Source of the DNA: VXYK01 sp965214565
GTDB taxonomy: Bacteria > Actinomycetota > Acidimicrobiia > Acidimicrobiales > Aldehydirespiratoraceae
Length of the DNA stretch: 64,000 bases
Reading direction: 5' to 3'
Assembly (NCBI GenBank): GCA_965214565.1
Contig: OZ243951.1
Span: 2,728,001 to 2,792,000, forward strand
In this document: in pieces, positions 17,744-26,000 of the stretch
Layout: each line of letters begins with the position of its first letter
Numbering within the stretch: the stretch's first letter is position 1
Notes under the pieces: model-generated
What the model saw: only the letters and a program-made list of their open reading frames with translations
What the model was told of the DNA's origin: nothing
Database searches by the model: none
Position numbers and translations under genes: made by a program

Positions 17744-18969
17744 TGGACGGATTGTCTCCCCTTTTTGAGCAGGTCAGATTTGGCGAGAGTTGGAGGGGTT
17801 ACGATCCCAGGGAAGTTGACGCGTACATTGAGCGGGTCGAAAAGGCATCGGTCTGGGCACGGGGCAGAATTGAGACACTCACCGAGCGTGTTGAGACTGA
17901 ATCAGCACGCGCAGACGAATCCGTCGATCCAGACCCCGAGACTTCGGCAGCCGAAGAGGCCGCCAAGGCGCAAGAACTCGCACGAGCGCTTGCTTCGGCC
18001 CAAGACACCGCGCACGACGTAATAGAAAAAGCTGGTGAACAGGCAAAGCAGATGGTAGCTGAGGCCGAGGGCCGGGTGGAGGCCATGATCGCCGGTGCGA
18101 ATGCGGAGGGAACACGGATTCGGCACGAAGCCGACGAGTATGCCGCTTCCACCTTTGCCGACGTCGAGAATCTGGCCAAGGAACGTGAAGCCGCCGCGGC
18201 GACCGCCGAGCGCGAACAGCATCGCTCAGCGATCACCGAGTTGGCCGCCGAACGCGCCCGACTCCAAGAAGATCTGGAGTTGTTCGAGCGCCATGTTGCC
18301 GAGAGGCGCCAAGAGGTCGAGAGTTCGTTGTCGAGACTGGTCGAGGTCGTCGAGTCGGCAGAGATCTTCCGAACCGTGCAAGCGCCATTGAATGGGCACC
18401 CCGAGTCGGTCGTTGCCGACACGGATTCCGGAGAGGCGAGCGGCGCCGCCGAATTCGAGGTCGGAGCGGGTGAGCGTGCCGAGCTCGATGGCGACGACTC
18501 ACTCAAGTTCGATTCAATCAAGCCCCGAGACGAGACCACCGACAGCATTGCGTGCGAATCCGACGACATCCTCAGTTTGGATGCATCCGCCGTGTTTGAT
18601 GACGAGATCGATTCGCTGCTCAGCGTGACGCCGATCGACACCCCTGGTGCTGCTCTTGGCGAGTCCATCGAGACGCCCCATGGACAACCGAGGTTTGTGA
18701 CCGTTGAAGATCTCGTGGAGCGGACTGCTTTCGACGACGGACCTAAGCCGCTGGTAGGAGAGGATGCTTTGGCGCGCTCGCAGTTGTTCTACGAGACTGA
18801 GCTGTCCTCCGCTGCGGCCGACAGACGCGAGGAGGAGCCTTTTCTCGCTCAACTCCGGGAAGCTGCCTCGAGAGACAACATTCGAACGGACACAGATGAC
18901 GCTCTGTCAGCGTTCTTCAACCAGGACGAGGATCAACGAAGGTCGCCCTGGTTCTTGGGCGGCCGTTGA
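17743..18969 (+). CDS. divIVA: DivIVA/Wag31-like polar and septal scaffold
   Basis: 408 residues. The N-terminal lipid-binding segment FGESWRGYDPREVDAYIERVE matches the DivIVA start. Residues about 30-220 form an Ala/Glu/Arg-rich coiled coil, and then an acidic, low-complexity C-terminal region of about 190 residues ends in PWFLGGR. Wag31 proteins direct polar growth and septum placement in actinobacteria. The C-terminal extension is unusually long and acidic (DSLKFDS, DDILSLD, DDEIDSLL) and may be an interaction region. It follows sepF by 28 bases and has its own leaderless-type promoter. Confidence 0.9.
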   Translation: MDGLSPLFEQVRFGESWRGYDPREVDAYIERVEKASVWARGRIETLTERVETESARADESVDPDPETSAAEEAAKAQELARALASAQDTAHDVIEKAGEQAKQMVAEAEGRVEAMIAGANAEGTRIRHEADEYAASTFADVENLAKEREAAAATAEREQHRSAITELAAERARLQEDLELFERHVAERRQEVESSLSRLVEVVESAEIFRTVQAPLNGHPESVVADTDSGEASGAAEFEVGAGERAELDGDDSLKFDSIKPRDETTDSIACESDDILSLDASAVFDDEIDSLLSVTPIDTPGAALGESIETPHGQPRFVTVEDLVERTAFDDGPKPLVGEDALARSQLFYETELSSAAADRREEEPFLAQLREAASRDNIRTDTDDALSAFFNQDEDQRRSPWFLGGR

Positions 18970-18992
18970 TCTGGTCACGGTTGATCTGGTCA
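18965..18992 (+). repeat. 13-bp direct repeat at divIVA stop
   Basis: GTTGATCTGGTCA occurs at 18965-18977 and again at 18980-18992, a 15-bp period. The first copy contains the divIVA TGA stop and both lie upstream of the putative dksA-like promoter. It could be an operator or a small duplication. Confidence 0.55.
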
Positions 18993-19006
18993 ATGGCAGC
19001 ATCGGG

Positions 19007-19058
19007 TACACTGCGGGCCGGACTGGGGCGGTTATGCGTCGGTCACAGGTGTGAAGGA
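19007..19058 (+). promoter_or_regulatory. putative promoter and ribosome site for the DksA-like gene
   Basis: TACACT at 19007-19012 is a -10 candidate; TTGATC at 18981-18986 could be the -35, with a long 20-nt spacer. The leader would be about 48 nt and ends with AAGGA (19054-19058), eight bases from ATG 19067. Confidence 0.35.
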
Positions 19059-19066
19059 CCGGCAGT

Positions 19067-19774
19067 ATGGCCACGACAAAGAAGAGTGCGGCTAGCGCGG
19101 CGAAAAAAACTACTGCGAAGAAGGCTGCGGCGGACTCGAAGCGAAAGCGCACTGCCGGCAAGGCTGTGACGGCCGAATCGGCGACGGACGGTACTGCGGC
19201 AATGAAGAGCAGGACCAAGAAGTCCCCGGCGAAGAAACGAACCGTCAAGAAGGCCGCGGCCAAGCGCACGGCCAAGAATCCCCCGGTGAAAGCTGCGGCG
19301 ATGAAGAGTACGAAGAAGAGGGCTGCGGCCAAGAAGACCTCGGCAGCCAAGCAAACGGCCAAGAAGCGGACCGCAAAGAAGACTCCTGCCAAGAAGTCAC
19401 CTTTCGGCAAGAGGTTCAACGACGAAATGAAGAAACGACTGCTCGCAGAACGGGCCAAGTACCTCCACTCTGAAGAGATCTATCGGGCCGAGGCCGAGGC
19501 GCTGATCGAGGGTCGCGAACCGGGCGACGTCCAGTTCGACGAAGAGGGCGGCGAAGGCGACACCCTCGCTGTGGAACGCGAACGTGACCTCGCATTGTCG
19601 GCACAGGCAAGAGTCGCGGTTGAACAGATCGATGCCGCGTTGGAACGAATCGCTGCTGGGACCTATGGCATTTGTGTCGTCTCCGGCCTGCGGATTCCAC
19701 AGGAACGGCTCCGGGCGATTCCCTGGGCCGCCGAACGTGTCGAATACAAGGTCGGCAGCCTTGGGCGACGCTGA
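19067..19774 (+). CDS. histone H1-like tail fused to degenerate DksA/TraR domain
   Basis: 235 residues. Residues 1-110 are almost entirely Lys, Ala, Thr and Arg with repeated AAKK/TAKK units, like histone H1 or the HupB tail, and probably bind DNA. Residues about 112-235 form a DksA/TraR coiled coil followed by AAGTYGIC and RIPQERLRAIPWA, the usual C-terminal motif. Of the four zinc Cys only C203 remains: the second is Ser206 and the downstream pair is lost, so the finger cannot bind zinc in the normal way. A role in transcription or nucleoid structure is inferred. It is 19 nt upstream of rluD. Confidence 0.85.
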   Translation: MATTKKSAASAAKKTTAKKAAADSKRKRTAGKAVTAESATDGTAAMKSRTKKSPAKKRTVKKAAAKRTAKNPPVKAAAMKSTKKRAAAKKTSAAKQTAKKRTAKKTPAKKSPFGKRFNDEMKKRLLAERAKYLHSEEIYRAEAEALIEGREPGDVQFDEEGGEGDTLAVERERDLALSAQARVAVEQIDAALERIAAGTYGICVVSGLRIPQERLRAIPWAAERVEYKVGSLGRR

Positions 19775-19793
19775 GCAGAGCGGGTGAACCGCT

Positions 19794-20723
19794 TTGTCCG
19801 ATCAGCGCGTCATTTCAGAAGAGATCCCCGAAGCGTTGACCGATGAACGGCTTGACCGAGTCATTGCGTTGATGGCTGAGGTGAGTCGCTCCGTCGCTGC
19901 TCGGATGATTGCCGAGGGCTCGGTGACCGTCGATGGAGTGACTGCGAGATCAGGCTCGCTCCGCGTCTTTACGGGCAGCACGATCGAAGCGGTGCGCCCC
20001 GCTCCGTGCGATCCGAGGCCCGCTGCGGACCCGGAGGTGGAGTTCGCTGTCGTATATGAGGACCCTGACATTGTCGTTGTGGACAAACCGGTTGGCCTCG
20101 TCGTTCATCCCGGCGCGGGACATGTTGAGAGGACTCTGGTCAACGGCCTTGTAGCCCGCTACCCGGAGACGGCGAATGTCGGTGAAGCGCACAGGCCGGG
20201 GATCGTACATCGACTCGATCGCACGACGTCTGGTCTGCTTGTTGTTGCCCGCAGTCCCGAGGCCTACCAGGGCCTCGTTGCTCAGATGTCGGCTCACGAA
20301 CCTGAACGGACCTACCAAGCGCTGGCCTGGGGCCTCCTGGAGAACGATCAAGGTACGATAGATGCTCCGATCGGGCGATCACCGAGACATCCGACGCGGA
20401 TGTCGGTGACCGACCGCGGGCGTAGGGCACTCACCCGCTACGAGGTCCTCGAACGTTTCATCGAACCACGGGAGACGTCGTTGCTGTCGTGTCGGCTCGA
20501 GACGGGACGGACCCACCAGATTCGGGTGCACCTGCGAGCCATTGGTCATCCCGTCGTCGGTGACCGGGCGTACGACGGAGGCAGACCGGGCATCGATCTG
20601 GACCGGCCGTTCCTGCACGCATGCGCACTTCGTTTTCGTCATCCGGTCACCAACGAACGTCTCGAACTGGAGTCGGAGCTTCCCGATGATCTTGCCGCCG
20701 TCCTGGCGCTCTGCTCCCCATGA
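19794..20723 (+). CDS. rluD: RluA/RluD family 23S rRNA pseudouridine synthase
   Basis: 309 residues. The N-terminal S4-like domain (LDRVIALMAEVSRSVAARMI) is followed by the catalytic domain with VVDKPVGLVVHPGAGH and HRLDRTTSGLLVVA, where Asp142 is the catalytic aspartate, and GRTHQIRVHL at the C-terminus. It isomerises uridines in rRNA; D-type specificity (helix 69) is inferred only from family resemblance. The start is TTG 19794, supported by residue alignment more than by a strong ribosome site. Confidence 0.9.
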   Translation: MSDQRVISEEIPEALTDERLDRVIALMAEVSRSVAARMIAEGSVTVDGVTARSGSLRVFTGSTIEAVRPAPCDPRPAADPEVEFAVVYEDPDIVVVDKPVGLVVHPGAGHVERTLVNGLVARYPETANVGEAHRPGIVHRLDRTTSGLLVVARSPEAYQGLVAQMSAHEPERTYQALAWGLLENDQGTIDAPIGRSPRHPTRMSVTDRGRRALTRYEVLERFIEPRETSLLSCRLETGRTHQIRVHLRAIGHPVVGDRAYDGGRPGIDLDRPFLHACALRFRHPVTNERLELESELPDDLAAVLALCSP

Positions 20724-20762
20724 GCAGATCCGAGGATTGCCTGAGCACACCCGAGGATTGAA
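20721..20762 (+). repeat. imperfect 21-bp tandem duplication at rluD stop
   Basis: Two adjacent 21-bp units (20721-20741 and 20742-20762) share TGAGCA and CCGAGGATTG, differing at only four positions. The first begins with the rluD stop codon. It lies in the short space between convergent genes and may just be a local duplication. Confidence 0.5.
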
Positions 20763-20795
20763 CGGTGAGCTGTTTGGGGCCAGTTCGTTGGGCCT

Positions 20796-21242
20796 CTAGA
20801 GCTCCTCAGGGACGGGCCATGGGGCTTGGCCCCGAGACATTGCCGCAATATCGGCCAGGGTGAACGAATCGAGGAAGTCACGCATGTGTGTCCCGGCTGC
20901 ACCCCAGATGCTGAGCAGGACACACTGCCCCTCATGGTCGCAGGCTCCGTCGGTGTGAGGTTCTGAGAAGTCGCCCGCGGTGATCGGTCCGTCAACGGCT
21001 CGAACTATCTCCGACAGTCGAATCTCGCTCGGGTCCCGGGTCAGGACGTAGCCGCCGCCTACTCCCCGCTTCGAGCGAACGATCCCCGCCCCCTTCACCG
21101 CTAGCAGGATCTGTTCAAGGTAGGGCTGGGGGAGAGCAGTGCGTTCGGCGATCTCGCGTACCGACGTGGGCGCTTCCTCGGTGTGCAGTGCCAAGGAGAG
21201 CAGCGCGCGGGCGGCGTAGTCACCTCTGGTCGAGACTCTCAT
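20796..21242 (-). CDS. Rrf2 family transcriptional regulator
   Basis: 148 residues. It starts MRVSTRGDYAARALLSLA, the typical Rrf2 winged helix, continues with REIAERTALPQPYLEQILLAVKGAGIVRSKRG and GGGYVLTRDPSEI, and has a Cys segment CDHEGQC near residue 109. IscR-type members carry C-x5-C-x5-C; here the third position is Trp, so at most two of three usual Cys ligands are present. Iron-sulfur or redox sensing is therefore uncertain. It diverges from the phosphodiesterase gene. Confidence 0.88.
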   Translation of the reverse strand: MRVSTRGDYAARALLSLALHTEEAPTSVREIAERTALPQPYLEQILLAVKGAGIVRSKRGVGGGYVLTRDPSEIRLSEIVRAVDGPITAGDFSEPHTDGACDHEGQCVLLSIWGAAGTHMRDFLDSFTLADIAAMSRGQAPWPVPEEL

Positions 21243-21255
21243 GGTCCAGAGCCTA
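21242..21255 (-). promoter_or_regulatory. rrf2 gene -10, leaderless
   Basis: On the minus strand TAGGCT (21255-21250) is followed by seven bases and then ATG (21242). Transcription would start at or one base before the start codon; no ribosome site is present. Confidence 0.5.
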
Positions 21256-21283
21256 CGTGACTGTCGCCGGCTCGGCAGAGTTG

Positions 21284-21323
21284 TAGAGTCACTGCGGAGC
21301 GACGCGAGCAGAACTTCCGGAGG
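21284..21323 (+). promoter_or_regulatory. promoter and ribosome site of phosphodiesterase gene
   Basis: TAGAGT (21284-21289) is the -10 candidate. The leader would be about 38 nt and contains GGAGG (21319-21323), ten bases before ATG 21334. Confidence 0.45.
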
Positions 21324-21333
21324 ACTTGAGCGA

Positions 21334-22437
21334 ATGCACGACCCCGATCCGATGCTGCCCGCCTTCGGCGGAGACTGTATAACAGACCTAGTGCCAGCAC
21401 TCCTCGGAGTGACGGCACCACCACAGTCGCTGCTCGATGAAGCGGTGCTCGACAGTTTCGCAGTGGTGATGCTGGTCCTCGACGGCCTCGGCTGGAACCA
21501 GTTGCAGCAACGAGCGCATCTGGCACCGACTCTGATGTCGATGAAGCAGCGCAGCGCCACCACGGTGGCCCCGTCTACAACGGCAACGGCGCTCACCTCG
21601 CTGGTGACTGGAACGCCTCCAGGTCGCCACGGGGTGGTCGGGTATCGGATCAAGGTCGACGGAGAAGTGCTGAATACCCTGCGGTGGAGCACACCGAGCG
21701 GCGATGCTCGCAAACGTATTGTGCCCGGCGAGTTCCAACCTGAACCGGCTTTCTGTGGTCAGCGGCCAGTGGTCGTACAGAATGCCGAGTTCCTTCACAG
21801 CGGGTTCACGATGGCACACCTCGCGGACGTGAGGCACCGCGGCTGGGAGACGATGCCAGCGATAGCGGTCCAGGTGCGTCAGGCAATCGCCTCTGGGGAA
21901 CCCTTCGTCTATGCTTACTACGACGGCATCGACAAGTCGGCCCACCTTCGGGGATTCGGCGAGTTCTACGACGCTGAACTGGTTGCCTGCGACAAGTTGG
22001 TGGCCGATCTGATGATGGCGCTGCCGCGCGGCACAGCCATTGTCGTGACCGCCGATCACGGACTGGTCGATTGTCAGGGTGCCGCCACCGCGTTCGCCCC
22101 CGAGGTGAGCGCCCATGTGCGTTCCCAGAGCGGCGAGGCCCGCTTTCGTTGGCTGCACGCCGAGCGCGGCCGACAAGCCGATCTCTTCGCCGCGGCAGCA
22201 GCCGCACATTCTGACCGGGCCTGGGTGCATACCGCCGAGGAGATGATCGATGAAGGCTGGTTCGGCCCTGAAGTGACCGACGCGGCTCGATCCAGGCTCG
22301 GCGATGTGGCTGTTGTAGCCAAGGATCGTTGGTATTTCACCGATTCGGTCGACAACCCGAGGACCGAGTTGATCGGCCGTCATGGATCGTTGACACCCGA
22401 CGAGATGCTCATCCCCGTTCTAAGCTTTACCAGCTGA
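21334..22437 (+). CDS. alkaline phosphatase / nucleotide pyrophosphatase superfamily protein
   Basis: 367 residues of the type I phosphodiesterase/nucleotide pyrophosphatase fold. Metal-binding motifs are VLDGLGWN (first Asp), APSTTATALTSLVTG (Thr nucleophile region), YYDGIDKSAH (Asp/His) and VVTADHGLVD (Asp-His). There is no signal peptide, so it is probably cytoplasmic. The substrate is unknown. ATG 21334 follows a strong GGAGG. It is 21 bases upstream of bpa and probably co-transcribed with it. Confidence 0.85.
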   Translation: MHDPDPMLPAFGGDCITDLVPALLGVTAPPQSLLDEAVLDSFAVVMLVLDGLGWNQLQQRAHLAPTLMSMKQRSATTVAPSTTATALTSLVTGTPPGRHGVVGYRIKVDGEVLNTLRWSTPSGDARKRIVPGEFQPEPAFCGQRPVVVQNAEFLHSGFTMAHLADVRHRGWETMPAIAVQVRQAIASGEPFVYAYYDGIDKSAHLRGFGEFYDAELVACDKLVADLMMALPRGTAIVVTADHGLVDCQGAATAFAPEVSAHVRSQSGEARFRWLHAERGRQADLFAAAAAAHSDRAWVHTAEEMIDEGWFGPEVTDAARSRLGDVAVVAKDRWYFTDSVDNPRTELIGRHGSLTPDEMLIPVLSFTS

Positions 22438-22458
22438 CCGTTGACTTGGGAGAACTCC

Positions 22459-22962
22459 TTGCCTGAACGACCGAACCACCCCGGCAGTCCCGACTCAGAG
22501 CCACAGTTGCTTGAGCCGCCCGAAGTGCTGGATCCCACGGATTCCAGCGAAGAGCTGAGCGAGACGATCGACCACCCCGCCAAGGTGATGCGCATCGGAA
22601 CCATGATGAAACAGTTGCTCGACGAGGTGCGGTCCACGGAACTCGACGAGCCCAGCCGCGACCGGTTGCGTGACATCTACGAGACGTCTATCGCCGAACT
22701 CGGTGGGGCGCTCTCTGATGATCTCCGTGAGGAACTGGGGCGGCTCGCTCTGCCCTTCGGCTCAGAGGAGATCCCCACAGGCGCTGAACTTCAGATAGCC
22801 AAGGCACAACTCGTCGGTTGGCTCGAAGGGCTCGTCCAGGGAATCCAAGCGATGCTGTTCGCCCAGCAGATGGCTGCGCAGCAGCAGCTCCAGTCGATGC
22901 GGACCCAGATCGGTCCGGCCCAGAGCGAGGCGGGCGACGAGCGTCCGGGCACGTACCTCTGA
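22459..22962 (+). CDS. bpa: bacterial proteasome activator (Bpa family)
   Basis: About 167 residues. The central region contains the hallmark HPAKVMRIGTMMKQLLDEV, then RDRLRDIYETSI, LREELGRLALPF and AQLVGWLEGLVQGIQ, closely resembling mycobacterial Bpa (Rv3780, formerly DUF2587). Bpa forms a dodecameric ring and opens the 20S proteasome without ATP through its C-terminal GQYL; here the last residues are GTYL, keeping the essential Tyr-Leu. TTG 22459 is chosen over TTG 22441 because a GGGAGAA site precedes it. It implies a 20S proteasome elsewhere in the genome. Confidence 0.92.
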   Translation: MPERPNHPGSPDSEPQLLEPPEVLDPTDSSEELSETIDHPAKVMRIGTMMKQLLDEVRSTELDEPSRDRLRDIYETSIAELGGALSDDLREELGRLALPFGSEEIPTGAELQIAKAQLVGWLEGLVQGIQAMLFAQQMAAQQQLQSMRTQIGPAQSEAGDERPGTYL

Positions 22963-23022
22963 GTCAACTCATGCTAGCAGATATTGTCGGTTCGAAGGTG
23001 GACGCCACCCGTGGGCGACGGG

Positions 23023-23071
23023 TAGGTTCAGATGACAACCATGTGATTGTGGTTCGGTAGCGAAAAAGGAG
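23023..23071 (+). promoter_or_regulatory. dnaE promoter region
   Basis: TAGGTT (23023-23028) is the -10 candidate. The leader would hold a small inverted repeat (AACCA and TGGTT around 23037-23054), a four-codon ATG-TGA mini-ORF at 23032, and AAAGGAG (23065-23071) five bases before TTG 23077. Confidence 0.35.
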
Positions 23072-23076
23072 TCCGG

Positions 23077-26000
23077 TTGGGCGATTCGTTCACGCATCTT
23101 CATGTCCACACCGAGTATTCGATGCTTGACGGTGCCTCGCGTGTAGACGATGCCATCAATGCTGCGGTCGCCGACGGTCAACCAGCTCTGGCGATCACCG
23201 ACCACGGCAACATGTACGGCGTCCTGGAGTTCTACAAGGGCTGTCGCGACGCGGGTATCAAGCCGATTCTCGGCACCGAGATCTACCTGGCCCACGAGTC
23301 GCGGACCGAGCGACCGAACCGCACGGGCCGCGCCGACGACTCCGGTGGCAACACCGGGTCGGGCCAGAAGCTCTACTACCACGCGATACTGCTCGCGGAG
23401 AGCGACGTCGGCTACAAGAACCTGATCCAGATCTCCAGCGAGGCCTTCCTGTCGGGCTACCACTACAAGCCCCGCGCCGACTTCGAGCTCCTTGAGAAGT
23501 ACCACGAAGGTCTGATCGCCACCTGCGGCTGCCTGGGAGGGCACGTCCTCCAGTCACTGCTGCAGGGGCAGGAGAAAGCGGCGTTGGAGCAGGCAGCACG
23601 ATTCCAGGACATCTTCGGAAGGGACAACTACTTCATCGAGATCCAAGACCACGGGATGCCCGAGCAGCACAGGACCAACCCGCAACTTCTGGAGATCGCC
23701 CGCAAGATCAAGGCTCCGATCGTCGCGACCAACGACAGCCACTACACACACCCCCATGACGCCGAGGCGCATGACGCGCTGCTGTGTGTCCAGACCGGGT
23801 CGTTGTTGAGCGACACGGACCGCTTCAAGTTCCACGGCGACCAGCACTACATCAAGTCGGCCGCTGAGATGCGACGGCTGTTCAAAGAGGTCCCAGAGGC
23901 GTGCGACAACACGCTGTGGGTCGCGGAGCGGGCCGACGTCAACATTGAGTTCGGTCAGTCCAGGCTCCCGAGATTCCCGCTCCCTGAAGGCTTTGCATCA
24001 GACACCGACTATCTGCGCCACCTCACCTACGAGGGGGCGAAACGCCGTTGGGGTAGGGGCTTGAGCGCTGAAGCCGTCGAGCGGCTCGATTTCGAGCTCG
24101 GTGTTATCGACAGAATGGGCTTCTCCGCCTACTTCCTGATCACCTGGGATCTGATCCGCTTCGCACGCGACAGCGACATTCGGGTTGGTCCGGGCAGGGG
24201 TTCGGCTGCCGGTTGTGCGGTCGCCTACGCCTTGAGCATCACGGATCTGGACCCGATCAGGTACGACCTCCTGTTCGAGCGCTTCCTCAACCCGGCGCGC
24301 TTGTCTATGCCCGATATCGACATGGACTTCGAGACACGCCACCGTGACGCGGTGATCCGTTACGCTGCTGAGAAGTACGGACGGGACAGCGTCGCTCAGA
24401 TTGTCACATTCTCGCAGATCAAGGCACGTGCCGCGGTGCGCGACGCAGCCCGGGTCCTGGGCTACCCGTACGGTCTGGGAGACAAGATCGCAAAATCCAT
24501 GCCACCGCTGGTGATGGGTCGCGACACACCGCTGAAATACTGCTTCGAGGAGCATCCCGAATACATCGAGAGTTACCGCGCGTCCACAGAGTTGCGCGAG
24601 ATGGTCGAGGAGAGCCCCGATGCCGCTCGTGTTGTGGAGGTGGCCAAAGGACTGGAGGGACTGCGTCGCCAGGACAGCGTCCACGCTGCCGCGGTGGTGA
24701 TCACCGACAAACCGCTGACCGAATATCTTCCGATTCAACGCAAGCCCGAAGGACGAAGAGGTCGAATCGAGGATGCTCCGATAGTCACCCAGTACGAAAT
24801 GAACGGTCTCGAGAGCCTCGGCCTGTTGAAACTGGACTTTCTTGGGCTTCGAAACCTCGATGTGATCGCCGACTGCCTCGCGCTCATCAAGCAGACTCGG
24901 GGCGAGGCCATCGACATCGACGCGGTGGACCTCGAGGACCAGTGCACCTTTGAGCTGCTGCAGCGGGGCGACACGATCGGGGTCTTTCAGCTCGAGTCCG
25001 GTCCGATGCGTGCTCTGATCCGCTCTCTGGCACCCACTTCCTTTGATGACGTTGCTGCATTAGTGGCGCTCTACCGGCCGGGACCGATGGCAGCGAACAT
25101 GCACAACGACTACGCCGACCGCAAGAACGGCCGTCAACCGGTGAAGTTCATCCATCCCGACGCTGAGGAACTGCTCAGTGAGACTTACGGGTTGATGATC
25201 TACCAGGAGAACGTCATGCGGGTGGCGCAGAAGTTCGCGGGCTATTCCCTCGCCGAAGCTGATTCGTTGCGAAAGGCTATGGGAAAGAAGATCCGCGAAG
25301 CGATGGCTCAGGAGCGGGAGAAGTTCGTCGCCGGGGTGGTCGACAACGGATATGAGCAATCTCTCGGCGAGGAACTGTTCGACATCATCGATCGATTCGC
25401 TGACTACGCCTTCAACAAGAGCCACTCCTACGGTTACGGCTACATCGCCTATCAGATCGCCTACCTGAAGGCTAACTTCCCGGTTGAATACCTCTCCGCA
25501 CTGCTCACCAGCGTTAAGGCGAAGCTCGGATCAGCCGCGGTGTACCTCAACGAGTGCCGGCTCATGGGCATCGAAGTCGGAGTCCCCGACATCAACCGCT
25601 CAGAATCCGATTTCACTCCAGAACCAGATCTGAGTCCCGATGCCAGATCCCCGGGGAGAATCGTCTTCGGGCTCTCGGCAATCCGCAATGTTGGAGTGGG
25701 TTTCGTTGCAAAAGTAGTTGAGGAACGCGAGGCCAACGGTCCGTTCGAGTCGTTCGTCGACTTCGTGGAGCGGATCAACATGGACGCTCTCAACAAGCGA
25801 ACCACCGAGTCGCTGATCAAGGGGGGGGCCTTCGATTCGCTCGGCCACTCGCGCAAGGGGCTGCTCCAAGTCCACGAACGGATCACCGAGATGACGGTGG
25901 AACGTCGCAAGGAGCATGACATGGGCGTCATGTCGCTGTTCGGAGACCTCGACGAGGGTCCGACATTTGATGAGCGCCCAGAGATCCCCAGCGAGGAGTT

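Noticed and set aside
22441..22458. TTG 22441 as the bpa start
   Set aside because: The GGGAGAA site lies after this codon and serves TTG 22459 instead.
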